Position numbers and translations under genes: made by a program. From Streptomyces alfalfae (GTDB lineage: Bacteria; Actinomycetota; Actinomycetes; Streptomycetales; Streptomycetaceae): a stretch of 64,000 nucleotides of DNA. Shown piece after piece: positions 8,102 through 16,183 of this stretch. The stretch covers positions 1 to 64,000 of the forward strand of contig NZ_QEXM01000001.1 of assembly GCF_004127445.1 (NCBI RefSeq), written 5' to 3'. Under the pieces are notes generated by a model. It saw nothing but the letters and a program-made list of their open reading frames with translations, had not been told where the DNA came from and made no database searches. Numbering within the stretch: position 1 is the first letter of the stretch; the number at the start of each line of letters is the position of its first letter.

Positions 8102-8422
8102 TCAGCGGGTGTGCCGCACGAAGACGTCGGACACTCCGTTCGTGTCGTTTGGCACCAGGTCGGCGGCGTCCGAGCCGAAGACGACCGCGCGCCCGCGGGC
8201 GGTGGAGGTGAAGCCGGCGTGGCGGCCGTCGGCGCTGATCGCCGGGTCGGCCGACGGCCCGTCGGCCTGGGCGCCGTCGCTCGTGGTGCTGACGCGCTCG
8301 GTGCGGGGCGTCTCGGGGTCCGCGTGTGCCGCGGGCAGGGTGGCGCAGGTGAGGGCGGCGGCGAGCGCCGCGGCGGTCGAGGTCACACGCCCCGCGCCGG
8401 ACGCACGTCTCGCAGACGACAT
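8102..8422 (-). CDS. Short secreted single-blade PD40 paralogue
   Basis: 106 aa from ATG 8422 (MSSARRASGAG); an upstream in-frame start at 8473 is less likely because it precedes the signal peptide with a Gly-rich stretch. A signal peptide (about 1-35, ending AAHADPE) is followed by a single PD40 unit: ISADGRHAGFTSTARG ... DAADLVPNDTNGVSDVFVR, then stop. It matches the first blade of the downstream 415-aa protein (APRTEGIS versus TPRTERVS; GDTNGLRDIFVR versus NDTNGVSDVFVR). One blade cannot close a propeller, so this is a truncated duplicate, an oligomer-forming mini protein, or a decaying gene. Confidence 0.62.
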   Translation of the reverse strand: MSSARRASGAGRVTSTAAALAAALTCATLPAAHADPETPRTERVSTTSDGAQADGPSADPAISADGRHAGFTSTARGRAVVFGSDAADLVPNDTNGVSDVFVRHTR

Positions 8423-8539
8423 GGTTGCCCCCCCAGGACCCGTCGTTCCCCCGACCCGGCGTCGAAGGTCCACGGGGATACAAGCGCACCCGCCGGGGGC
8501 CAGGCAATCCGCCGGAATGCGTACAACCTGGACGGGTGG

Positions 8540-9154
8540 CTAGGCGTCCGAGGCGAGCGTCGCGTCCAGGAACTCCCGTACGTGGGCGAGGACGTGCTCA
8601 CGGCCGGTGCCGCGCAGGCCGATCGCCACGTGGATCGCGAAGCCGTCCAGGAGGGCCCGCAGCCGGGCCGCGGTCCTGTCCGGGTCGACGGGGCCGAACT
8701 CGCCGCGCGAGACGCCCTCGGCGATCAGCGCCACCAGGTCGCGGTGCCAGGCGCCCTCGATCGCGGCCTGCCGGTCGCGGCCGTCCTCGTCGGCGCCCAG
8801 GGAGCGGTTCCAGACTTCGAGCCAGAGGGTCCAGTGGGGGTCGCCGGGCCCGTCGGGCACGTACAGCTCGACGTACGCGTCGAGGCGGGCGCGGGCCGTG
8901 CCGGGGCGGGCGAGGAGCCGGCCGCGCTCGGCGCCGAGGCGGCCCTCGCTCCACTCCAGGGTGCGCAGGAGCAGCTCGTCCTTGGTGCGGAAGTAGTAGA
9001 GGAGGTGGCCGGAGCTCATGCCGACCTCGCGGCCGAGCGCGGCCATGGTCAGCTTCTCCAGGCCGCGCTCGGCGATCATCTCCATGGCCGCCGCCAGTAC
9101 GTCCTCGCGCGGCGGGGCGTTCTTCCGCGCGCGGGCCTGCCCGGCTCCGGCCAT
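8540..9154 (-). CDS. TetR/AcrR family regulator (last gene of the urease-like operon)
   Basis: 204 aa from ATG 9154. The N-terminal TetR helix-turn-helix is at residues ~18-62: REDVLAAAMEMIAERGLEKLTMAALGREVGMSSGHLLYYFRTKDEL, shown here only in part, with the usual YYFRTKDELL ending. The C-terminal half is a ligand-binding helical domain with DPHWTLWLEVWNRS, as in BetI-like regulators. Its start is 14 bases after the agmatine deiminase stop, so it is very probably the terminal gene of the ureAB-ureC-deiminase operon and may control that operon and the divergent permease. Confidence 0.88.
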   Translation of the reverse strand: MAGAGQARARKNAPPREDVLAAAMEMIAERGLEKLTMAALGREVGMSSGHLLYYFRTKDELLLRTLEWSEGRLGAERGRLLARPGTARARLDAYVELYVPDGPGDPHWTLWLEVWNRSLGADEDGRDRQAAIEGAWHRDLVALIAEGVSRGEFGPVDPDRTAARLRALLDGFAIHVAIGLRGTGREHVLAHVREFLDATLASDA

Positions 9155-9168
9155 GGCTCACTCCTTGG

Positions 9169-10206
9169 TCACACCTTCGGCTGCTGCTGGGTGATGCAGT
9201 GGATGCCACCGCCCCCGGCAAAGATCGTACGGGCGTCGACGAGCGTCACCGTCCGGTCCGGGAAGAGGCCGCGGAAGATGCCCGCGGCGATCTCGTCGTT
9301 CGGGTCGCCGAAGGCGCAGAGCACGACGCCGCCGTTGCAGAGGTAGTGGTTGATGTAGGAGTAGTCGACCCAGCCCTCGTCGTCCCTGACCACGGTCGGG
9401 GCGGGCACCTCGACGATCCGCAGGGTGCGCCCGCGCGCGTCCTTCTGCCCCGTGAGGGTCGCGATGATCTCCTTGCTGACCTCGAAGTCGGGGTGGGCGG
9501 GGTCGCGCTGGGAGTGGACGAGGACGACGCCGGGCGCGGCGAAGGCGGCGACGATGTCGACGTGGCCGAGGGTGCCGTAGCCGTGGCCCGGGTAGTCGGC
9601 GGTGAGGCCGCGGGGCAGCCAGATCGCCTTGGTGGTGCCGATCTTGGCGTGGATCTCGGCCTCGACCTCCGCCTTGGTCAGGCCGGGGTTGCGCTCGGGG
9701 CCGAGCTGGACGGTCTCGGTGAGCAGGACGGTGCCCTCGCCGTCGACGTGGATGCCGCCGCCCTCGTTGACCAGGGACGAGGGGTACGTACGGGCTCCGG
9801 CGAGGTCGGCGACCTGCCCGCCGATCTTGGCGTCGTGGTCCCAGCGGGCCCACTCCTGGGCGCCCCAGCCGTTGAACGTCCAGTCCACGGCGGCCAGCGT
9901 GCCGCGGCCGTCGGTGACGAAGGTCGGCCCGATGTCCCGCATCCAGGCGTCGTCGAGTTCCCGCTCGACGACCTCGACGTCCGGGCCGAGGAGTTCCGCG
10001 GCGTACGGGGACTGGCCGGGCCCGCAGACCACGGTGACGGGCTCGAAGCGGCGTACGGCGCGGGCGACCGCGGCCCAGGCCTTGCGGGACGCGTCCAGGC
10101 CCGCGGGGTCGTCGAAGGTGGGGTTGGGGCACGGCCACGCCATCCAGGTGCGCTCGTGCGGGGCCCACTCGGCGGGCATGCGGAAGCCGTCGGCGGCAGC
10201 AGACAT
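9169..10206 (-). CDS. aguA: Agmatine deiminase family protein
   Basis: 345 aa from ATG 10206. The family hydrolyses the guanidine group of agmatine to N-carbamoylputrescine and ammonia. Visible signatures: N-terminal FRMPAEWAPHERTWMAWP, LVNEGGGIHVDGEGT, GHVD (His/Asp pair in GTLGHVDIVAAF; the usual TDGH is TLGH here) and the C-terminal catalytic cysteine block GGGGIHCITQQQP. Length is normal for the family. It lies 13 bases after urease alpha and 14 before the TetR gene, so it is cotranscribed with them. Substrate could be another guanidino compound; the TDGH to TLGH change is worth noting. Symbol given by family. Confidence 0.87.
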   Translation of the reverse strand: MSAAADGFRMPAEWAPHERTWMAWPCPNPTFDDPAGLDASRKAWAAVARAVRRFEPVTVVCGPGQSPYAAELLGPDVEVVERELDDAWMRDIGPTFVTDGRGTLAAVDWTFNGWGAQEWARWDHDAKIGGQVADLAGARTYPSSLVNEGGGIHVDGEGTVLLTETVQLGPERNPGLTKAEVEAEIHAKIGTTKAIWLPRGLTADYPGHGYGTLGHVDIVAAFAAPGVVLVHSQRDPAHPDFEVSKEIIATLTGQKDARGRTLRIVEVPAPTVVRDDEGWVDYSYINHYLCNGGVVLCAFGDPNDEIAAGIFRGLFPDRTVTLVDARTIFAGGGGIHCITQQQPKV

Positions 10207-10219
10207 CAGGTGAGAACCC

Positions 10220-11941
10220 TTAGAGGAAGTAGAGGCGGTTGAGCGGGACGGAGTCGGCGGGCTCGGAGCGGACCGGGTCGCCGTCGAGCGTGACGAGGCC
10301 GGTGCGCTGGTTCACGTCGACGGAGCCGGTGCGGGAGTTCAGGCGCAGGTCGGCGGGGCCGATGCCGCGGGTGCCGCGCACGGCGACCCGGCGGCGGCGG
10401 GTGGGCATCGTGTCGTTGCCCTGGTCGACGGCGGCCTGGGCGACGAACGCCACGGAGATGTCGGCGGGCGTCGCCCCGTGCGCACCGAACTGCGGGCCGA
10501 GGACGAGGGGTTCGCAGGTGTCGGTCGCGGCGTTCGGGTCGCCCACGACCCCGTAGGCGGGGAAGCCCGCCTTCAGGACGAGCTGCGGTTTGGCGCCGAA
10601 GTACTCGGGGCGCCACAGGACGATGTCGGCGAGCTTGCCGGCCTCGATGGAGCCGACCTCGTGGGCGAGGCCGTGGGCGAGGGCGGGGTTGATGGTCAGC
10701 TTGGCGATGTAGCGCAGCACGCGCGCGTTGTCGTCGTGCGGGCCGTCGCCCTCCATGGGGCCGAGCTCGGCCTTCATCTTCCCGGCCATCGCGAAGGTGC
10801 GGCGTGCGGTCTCGCCGGCGCGGCCCATGCCCTGCGCGTCGGAGGAGGTGATGCCGATGGCCCCCAGGTCGTGGAGGACGTCCTCGGCGCCCATCGTCCC
10901 GGCGCGGATGCGGTCGCGGGCCATGGCGGCGTCGCCCGGCAGGTCGGTCTTCAGGTCGTGGACGGAGACGATCATGCCGTAGTGCTCGGCGACGGCGTCA
11001 CGGCCGAAGGGCAGGGTGGGGTTGGTGGAGGAGCCGATGACGTTCGGGACGCCCGCCATCTTCAGGACGTTCGGCACATGGCCGCCGCCGCAGCCCTCGA
11101 TGTGGAAGGCGTGGATGGTCCGGCCTTCGAGCACCTTGAGGGTGTCCTCGACCGAGAGGCATTCGTTCAGCCCGTCGCTGTGCAGGGCCACCTGGACGTC
11201 GTGCTCCTCGGCGACCCGCAGCGCGGTGTCCAGGGCGCGGGTGTGCGCGCCCATGTCCTCGTGCACCTTGAAGCCGGACGCGCCGCCCTCCGCCAGCGCC
11301 TCGATCAGCGGGGCGTCGTGCGAGGAAGAACCCCGGCCGAGGAAGCCGATGTTGACCGGCCAGGCGTCGAAGGCGTTGAAGGCGTGCTTCAGCGCCCAGG
11401 GCGAGTTGACGCCGACGCCCCAGACGGGGCCGAACTCCTGGCCGATGATCGTCGTCACGCCGGAGGCGAGGGAGGCCTCCATGATGCGCGGCGAGAGCAG
11501 GTGGACATGGGTGTCCACGGAGCCCGCGGTGGCGATGAGCCCTTCCCCGGACACGATGGACGTGCCGGTGCCGACCACCACGTCGACGCCGTCGAGGGTG
11601 TCCGGGTTGCCCGCGCGCCCGATGGCGTGGATGCGGCCTTCCCTGATCCCGATGGACACCTTGCGGATGCCCTGCGCGGCGTCGATGACGACGACGTTGC
11701 TGATGACGACGTCACAGGTCTCACGGACGGCGGCGGCCTTGAGGTGGAGCCCGTCGCGGGCCGTCTTGCCGAACCCGGCGAGGAACTCGTCGCCGTACTT
11801 CTGGGCGTCGGACTCCACGCGGATCGTCAGCCCGGAGTCGCCGAGCCGTACGTGGTCGCCCGCTCGTGGGCCGTGCGTGGCGGCGTACTCGTACGGGGTG
11901 AGGCGGCGGGGTTCGGCGGGGTGGCCTCCGGGGCGGCTCAT
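10220..11941 (-). CDS. ureC: Urease alpha subunit, divergent
   Basis: 573 aa from ATG 11941, which overlaps the ureAB stop by four bases (ATGA). All nickel ligands are found by alignment to the Klebsiella enzyme: His145 and His147 (VDTHVHL), carbamylated Lys225 (FKVHEDMG), His254 (ALHSDGLNE), His280 (HAFHIEG) and Asp368 (ITSSDAQ). Also kept are His227, His328 and the DRIR arginine. The active-site flap is altered: the usual CHHLD reads VHDLK, so the mobile cysteine is Val327. HEDWG is HEDMG. No ureD, E, F or G is nearby; maturation would need genes elsewhere. It may hydrolyse urea slowly or act on a related amide. Confidence 0.88.
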   Translation of the reverse strand: MSRPGGHPAEPRRLTPYEYAATHGPRAGDHVRLGDSGLTIRVESDAQKYGDEFLAGFGKTARDGLHLKAAAVRETCDVVISNVVVIDAAQGIRKVSIGIREGRIHAIGRAGNPDTLDGVDVVVGTGTSIVSGEGLIATAGSVDTHVHLLSPRIMEASLASGVTTIIGQEFGPVWGVGVNSPWALKHAFNAFDAWPVNIGFLGRGSSSHDAPLIEALAEGGASGFKVHEDMGAHTRALDTALRVAEEHDVQVALHSDGLNECLSVEDTLKVLEGRTIHAFHIEGCGGGHVPNVLKMAGVPNVIGSSTNPTLPFGRDAVAEHYGMIVSVHDLKTDLPGDAAMARDRIRAGTMGAEDVLHDLGAIGITSSDAQGMGRAGETARRTFAMAGKMKAELGPMEGDGPHDDNARVLRYIAKLTINPALAHGLAHEVGSIEAGKLADIVLWRPEYFGAKPQLVLKAGFPAYGVVGDPNAATDTCEPLVLGPQFGAHGATPADISVAFVAQAAVDQGNDTMPTRRRRVAVRGTRGIGPADLRLNSRTGSVDVNQRTGLVTLDGDPVRSEPADSVPLNRLYFL

Positions 11942-12642
11942 CGCTCGGCCTCCTGCTCTGTCGTGCCCGGCACGCCGAGGTAGCCGCAGGCGGCGGCGCG
12001 GCGCAGGGCCTCTTCGCGGGCGCCCGGGGCGTCCAGCGGCCCGTCGACGAGGCCGGCGAAGCCGATCGCGATCCGCTCGCCGCCGATGGGCAGCAGTCCC
12101 ACGTCGGCGCTCTCGCCGGGCCCGAAGCGGACCGACGACCCGGCGGGCACGGCGAGCCGCAGCCCGTAGGCGGCGGCGCGGTCGAAGTCGAGGCGGGGGT
12201 TGGCCTCGAAGAAGTGGAAGTGCGAGGTCACGGAGACCGGCACGGTGGCGGTGTTGCGCACGGTCAGGGTCACGACGGGCGCCGGGTCGGCGTGCGCGGG
12301 GCCGGGCAGCAGCGCGCCCGGGGCCTCGGCGCCGAGACCGCCGCCGATGGGGTCGGAGACCACCGCGAGGCGGGAGCCGTCGTCGAAGACGGCCTCCACG
12401 TGCACCTCGGTCACGACGTCGGCGACGCCGGGCAGCACGTCGTCGGGGCCGAGGGCGGCGCGGGCGCGCTCGACGGCCTCGGCGAGCCGGGCGCCGTCGC
12501 GGGCCGCCTCGCAGACCGTGTCGGCGATGAGCGCGGTCGCCTCGGGGACGTTGAGTCTGAGGCCCCGCGCCTTGCGGGCCCTGGCGAGCTCGGCGGCCCC
12601 GAAGAGCAGCAGCCGGTCGCGTTCGGTGGGCGTCAGTCGCAC
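11938..12642 (-). CDS. ureAB: Urease gamma/beta fusion subunit
   Basis: 234 aa from ATG 12642 with a GGAGGTG ribosome site upstream. Residues 1-100 are UreA (MRLTPTERDRLLLFGAAELARARKARG, then VLPGVADVVTEVHVEAVFDDG). Residues ~110-234 are UreB (VTLTVRNTATVPVSVTSHFHFFEANPRLDFDRAAAYG and VRFGPGESADVGLLPIGG, motif positions as shown in short pieces). Fusion of gamma and beta subunits is also known in Helicobacter. It is the first gene of the operon and its stop overlaps the ureC start, giving translational coupling of the two structural subunits. Confidence 0.88.
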   Translation of the reverse strand: MRLTPTERDRLLLFGAAELARARKARGLRLNVPEATALIADTVCEAARDGARLAEAVERARAALGPDDVLPGVADVVTEVHVEAVFDDGSRLAVVSDPIGGGLGAEAPGALLPGPAHADPAPVVTLTVRNTATVPVSVTSHFHFFEANPRLDFDRAAAYGLRLAVPAGSSVRFGPGESADVGLLPIGGERIAIGFAGLVDGPLDAPGAREEALRRAAACGYLGVPGTTEQEAER

Positions 12643-12658
12643 GCCTCGGCACCTCCTC

Positions 12659-12754
12659 GGTCACATGATTTGAACGACACTCTAACCGTGAGATTCCCCT
12701 GCGGAAACCATTGACGGACGAGCGCGGCACAGGTCACATTGATCGCTGCTCTAA
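12659..12754. promoter_or_regulatory. Duplicated motif between ureAB and the permease gene
   Basis: GGTCACAT occurs at 12659-12666 and 12732-12739, each followed by CTCTAA (12680-12685 and 12749-12754) at slightly different distance. The pair lies in the 181-bp divergent region between ureAB and the NCS1 permease. Shared control of both directions, perhaps by the operon's TetR protein, is inferred. Confidence 0.3.
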
Positions 12755-12823
12755 ACTCTGCGACCGATGCGGCGCACGGAGCGAGCGATCAGTCGAGACC
12801 CAGCGAGCGTCAGGGGCGCCCTC

Positions 12824-14269
12824 ATGCCGATAGAACAGCGCGGAGTCGACACCATCCCGGACGAGGAGCGCACCAGCGGCCCCCGAGATCTCGTGTCGAT
12901 CCTCATCGGCTCCAACCTCTGCCTCGGGGTGGTCGTCTTCGGCTGGCTGCCGGTCTCGTTCGGCCTCGGCTTCTGGCAGTCGGTGAGCGCGGTGGTGGCG
13001 GGAACCGTGCTCGGCACCGCCCTGACCGCGCCGCTCGCCCTGGTGTCCCTGCGCACCGGCACCAACCTCTCCACCTCGTCCGGCGCGCAGTTCGGTGTGC
13101 GCGGACGCCTGGTCGGCTCGGTCGTCGGGCTGCTGCTCTCCCTCGGCTACACCGCGCTGACCATCTGGATCGGCGGCGACGTGATGGTGGGCACCCTGCA
13201 CCGGCTGCTCGGCCTGCCGGCCGACGGCCTCAGCTACGGCGTCGTCTACGCCCTGCTCGCCGCGGCGACCGTGACCGGCGCCGTCTTCGGCTACCGGGTG
13301 CTGCTCAGGCTCTCCCGCGTCCTCGCCCTCGCCATGACGGCCCTGCTGATCCTCGGCGTCGTCGCGTACGCCCCCGACTTCACGCTCTCGGCGCTGCCCG
13401 GCGCGGGCGGCCATCTGCTCGGCTCGTTCTGGCCGACCTGGCTGCTCGCCCTGGTGGCGGCGGGCCTGTCGGGCCCCATCGCCTTCATCACCCTGCTCGG
13501 CGACTACACCCGCTACGTCTCCCCCGCCCGGCACAGCTCGCGCGCGGTGCTCGGCGCGGCCTGGCTCGGGCTGATCGCGGGCCTGCTGATCCCGCAGCTG
13601 TTCGGCACGTTCACGGCGTACGCGGCCGGGGCCGCCCTCGACTACGCCGGGCCGCTCGTGGCCGCCTCCCCCGCCTGGTACCTGGTGCCGCTGCTGCTCG
13701 CCGCCTCCGCGGGCTCGGTCGGCAACGCGGGCCTGATGCTGTACTCGATGGGCCTCGACCTGGACGCGATCCTGCCCCGCGCCTCCCGGGCCCGCGCCAC
13801 CTGCGCCGTCGCCCTGACGGCGACCGCCTGCGTCTTCGTCGGGCACTACGCGTGGGAGGCGCAGGACGCGATGACGTCCTTCGTGCTGCTCCTGACCGCC
13901 GTCGGCACCCCCTGGGCGGTGATCACCCTGATCGGCTTCGCGCGCTGCCGCGGGGAGTACGACGCGGACGCCCTCCAGGTCTTCAACCGCCGCTCCCGTG
14001 GCGGCGCCTACTGGTACCGCTCGGGGTGGAACCTCCGGGCCACGGCGGCGTGGGCCCTCGGCGCGGCGGTCGGCGTCCTCGCGGTCTCCCTGCCCACCTA
14101 CGAGGGGCCGCTGCTCGCCCTGACCGGCGGGGTCGACTGCAGCTTCCTGCTGTCGGGGGCGGTGGGCGGCGCGGCCTATCTGGCGCTGACGGCGCGGGCC
14201 GAACCGGTGGGCACGCCCGGCGCCGTTGAACCCGTCCCGTCGGCCGCGTCCGGCGACCGCGTAGCCTGA
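12824..14269 (+). CDS. NCS1-family (purine/cytosine-type) permease
   Basis: 481 aa from ATG 12824, with AGGGGC 6 nt upstream; an in-frame ATG at 12767 gives a 19-aa extension that lacks a ribosome site. About 12 hydrophobic segments are visible, beginning at residue ~30 (LVSILIGSNLCLGVVVFGWL). NCS1 landmarks: GTNLSTSSGAQFGVRG after helix 3, GDYTRYVSP in the middle, and MLYSMGLDLDAILPR. Family members import nucleobases, hydantoins, allantoin or thiamine with H+ or Na+. Divergent position to the urease-like operon suggests it imports a nitrogen compound whose breakdown that operon completes. Substrate is not predictable from sequence. Confidence 0.87.
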   Translation: MPIEQRGVDTIPDEERTSGPRDLVSILIGSNLCLGVVVFGWLPVSFGLGFWQSVSAVVAGTVLGTALTAPLALVSLRTGTNLSTSSGAQFGVRGRLVGSVVGLLLSLGYTALTIWIGGDVMVGTLHRLLGLPADGLSYGVVYALLAAATVTGAVFGYRVLLRLSRVLALAMTALLILGVVAYAPDFTLSALPGAGGHLLGSFWPTWLLALVAAGLSGPIAFITLLGDYTRYVSPARHSSRAVLGAAWLGLIAGLLIPQLFGTFTAYAAGAALDYAGPLVAASPAWYLVPLLLAASAGSVGNAGLMLYSMGLDLDAILPRASRARATCAVALTATACVFVGHYAWEAQDAMTSFVLLLTAVGTPWAVITLIGFARCRGEYDADALQVFNRRSRGGAYWYRSGWNLRATAAWALGAAVGVLAVSLPTYEGPLLALTGGVDCSFLLSGAVGGAAYLALTARAEPVGTPGAVEPVPSAASGDRVA

Positions 14270-14318
14270 ACCCGACCGTGACAAGCGGGATCAGGACAGC
14301 AGTACGGGGAGAACGACC

Positions 14319-14510
14319 ATGCAGGAACTCATAGAACTCGGTGTCCGCGCGGCCAAGGGCGCGGGGGCCGCGGTCATCGGCGCCGTCGACGCGATCACCA
14401 GCGGGCCGCTTACCCCGGTGGGGTCGAACGTCCCGAAGGAGGACGACGAGGCGGCCGCTGGGGCCTCGGGGGCCTCTGTCGGCGAGGGCGGCGAGGGCGC
14501 CGACACGTAG
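14319..14510 (+). CDS. 63-aa hypothetical protein
   Basis: ATG 14319 follows a GGGGAGAA ribosome site. The sequence begins with an amphipathic/hydrophobic helix (MQELIELGVRAAKGAGAAVIGAVDA) and ends in an acidic Gly/Ser/Glu-rich tail. It lies 49 bases after the permease stop on the same strand and a strong hairpin follows. No family was recognised. Good start context and an own terminator argue that it is a real gene. Confidence 0.6.
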   Translation: MQELIELGVRAAKGAGAAVIGAVDAITSGPLTPVGSNVPKEDDEAAAGASGASVGEGGEGADT

Positions 14511-14524
14511 GACGGCGCCGCACC

Positions 14525-14579
14525 GACGCGTCGAGCCCGGCCCCCCGAACGCTTCGGGGGGGGCCGAGCTCGACGCGTC
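14525..14579 (+). terminator. Strong hairpin after the 63-aa gene
   Basis: GACGCGTCGAGC pairs perfectly with GCTCGACGCGTC, and an inner CGGCCCCCCGAA / TTCGGGGGGGGCCG stem closes on a CGC loop. About 24 paired bases with small bulges. It separates the permease unit from the convergent ilvE unit. Confidence 0.7.
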
Positions 14580-14597
14580 AGCCGTGCGGGTCCTCGG

Positions 14598-14810
14598 CCG
14601 CGGGCCGTCCGCGCCTCCCCCGGGGTGCTCATGCCCGCCCTCGACCGCGGGCCGTCCGCGCCTCCCCCGGGGTGCTCATGCCCGCCCTCGACCGCGGGTC
14701 GCCCGTGGTCGCTCGCGCAGTTCCCCGCGCCCCCGGGGTGCCCCGGCCCGCCCTCGACCGCGGGCCGCCCGTGGTCGCTCGCGCAGTCCCCGCGCCCCCG
14801 GGACGGGCCT
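14598..14810. repeat. Tandem 47-bp and 66-bp repeats
   Basis: Units start at 14598, 14645, 14692 and 14758 with CCGCGGG. The first two are 47-bp copies; the next is 66 bp and the fourth is partial, both containing GTGGTCGCTCGCGCAGT(T)CCCCGCGCCCC, split here as GTGGTCGCTCGCGCAG and CCCCGCGCCCC. The latter string is, from memory, a very common intergenic element of Streptomyces genomes. The array fills most of the 336-bp gap between the 63-aa gene and ilvE, and no gene is seen in it. Confidence 0.7.
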
Positions 14811-14846
14811 GGGGCCGCCCCGGGCCGGGCTCGACGGAGTCGGGGA

Positions 14847-15938
14847 TCAGGTCAGGTTGTGCATCCAGCCGTGCTTGTCCTCGGCCGTGCCGCGCTGGAT
14901 GTCGAGGAGGGCCTCACGCAGGGCCATCGTGACCTTGCCGGGCTCACCGCCGCTCTGCTGCCACTCGCCCGCGTTGCACTTGACCGTGCCGACCGGCGTG
15001 ATCACCGCGGCGGTGCCGCAGGCGAAGACCTCGGTCAGCGTGCCGTTCTCGGAGTCGGTCTTCCACTGGTCGATGGAGACGCGGCCCTCCTCGGAGGTGT
15101 AGCCGAGGTCACGGGCGACCGACAGGAGCGAGTCACGGGTGATGCCGGCGAGCAGCGAGCCCGTGAGGGCGGGGGTGACGATCCGGTCCCCGTACACGAA
15201 GTACAGGTTCATGCCGCCCAGTTCCTCGACCCACTTGTGCTCGACGGCGTCGAGGTAGGCGACCTGGTCGCAGCCCTTCGCGGCGGCCTCGGCCTGCGCG
15301 AGCAGGGACGCGGCGTAGTTGCCGCCGGTCTTGGCGTCGCCCATGCCGCCGGGGACGGCGCGCACGCGGTCCTCGGAGAGCCAGATGGAGACGGGCTTGA
15401 CGCCGCCGGGGAAGTACGCGCCCGCGGGCGAGGCGATCACGACGAAGAGGTACTCGTTGGCGGGCTTCACGCCCAGCCCGACCTCGGTCGCGATCATGAA
15501 GGGCCGCAGGTAGAGGGATTCCTCACCGCCGTGCGCGGGGACCCAGCCGATGTCCTGCCGCACCAGCAGGTCGCACGCCTCGACGAACGTCTCGACGGGC
15601 AGCTCCGGCATGCCGAGCCGGCGCGCGGAGGACTGGAAGCGGCGGGCGTTGGCGTCGGGGCGGAAGGTGGCCACCGTGCCGTCGGGCTGGCGGTAGGCCT
15701 TCAGGCCCTCGAAGATCTCCTGGGCGTAGTGCAGGACGTTCGTCGCCGGGTCGAGGCTGAGCGGGCCGTAGGGCACGAGCTGCCCGTCGTGCCAGCCGCG
15801 GCCCTCCGTCCACTTGATCGTCACCATGTGATCGGTGAAGTGGCGGCCGAACCCGGGATCGGCCATGATCGCCTCCCGCTCGGCGGTGGCCAGCGGGGCC
15901 GAGGAGGGCTTGAGCTCGATGGTCGGCGTCGTCGTCAT
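14847..15938 (-). CDS. ilvE: Branched-chain amino acid aminotransferase
   Basis: 363 aa from ATG 15938 ([13 protein letters not shown]) with AAGGA upstream; a 15-residue longer form from 15983 is less likely. Fold-type IV PLP enzyme making Leu, Ile and Val from their keto acids. Landmarks: [50 protein letters not shown], the PLP-lysine region [19 protein letters not shown] and [16 protein letters not shown]. Length matches bacterial BCAT class II. It follows leuB on the same strand after 245 bases that hold a terminator, so it has its own promoter. Confidence 0.95.
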   Translation of the reverse strand: MTTTPTIELKPSSAPLATAEREAIMADPGFGRHFTDHMVTIKWTEGRGWHDGQLVPYGPLSLDPATNVLHYAQEIFEGLKAYRQPDGTVATFRPDANARRFQSSARRLGMPELPVETFVEACDLLVRQDIGWVPAHGGEESLYLRPFMIATEVGLGVKPANEYLFVVIASPAGAYFPGGVKPVSIWLSEDRVRAVPGGMGDAKTGGNYAASLLAQAEAAAKGCDQVAYLDAVEHKWVEELGGMNLYFVYGDRIVTPALTGSLLAGITRDSLLSVARDLGYTSEEGRVSIDQWKTDSENGTLTEVFACGTAAVITPVGTVKCNAGEWQQSGGEPGKVTMALREALLDIQRGTAEDKHGWMHNLT

Positions 15939-16042
15939 GAGTACTTCGTCCTTCACGGTGTGATGGTGACGGACCGCGCTCACGCCCGTACCAGGTACGC
16001 GGACGTCCGAGCTTCCCTGTCTGTTTCACGGCCCCACGTTCG

Positions 16043-16048
16043 ATTATC
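16043..16048 (-). promoter_or_regulatory. Candidate -10 box for ilvE
   Basis: Minus-strand GATAAT, five of six matches to TATAAT, lies 105 bases before the ilvE start and is flanked by CCCCACG / CGTGGGG arms. No good -35 is seen at 17 bp. Assignment is tentative. Confidence 0.3.
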
Positions 16049-16126
16049 GCTCGTGGGGTCCCTGAGAGAGAAACGGCATGGCAACGGCCCGGGGGTCGAT
16101 GGTGACACCCCGGGGCCCCAAAGGAG

Positions 16127-16161
16127 AAGCCGCCGGGCGTCCTCACGGGACCCGGCGGCTT
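16127..16161 (-). terminator. Terminator after leuB
   Basis: Perfect 11-bp arms AAGCCGCCGGG / CCCGGCGGCTT with a 13-nt loop, 23 bases beyond the leuB stop. Confidence 0.65.
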
Positions 16162-16183
16162 CGTCGAGAGATCGGCTGCCGGG

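Noticed and set aside
14598..14810. CRISPR array
   Set aside because: Units are directly adjacent, GC-rich and change length from 47 to 66 bp; no unique spacers and no cas genes.
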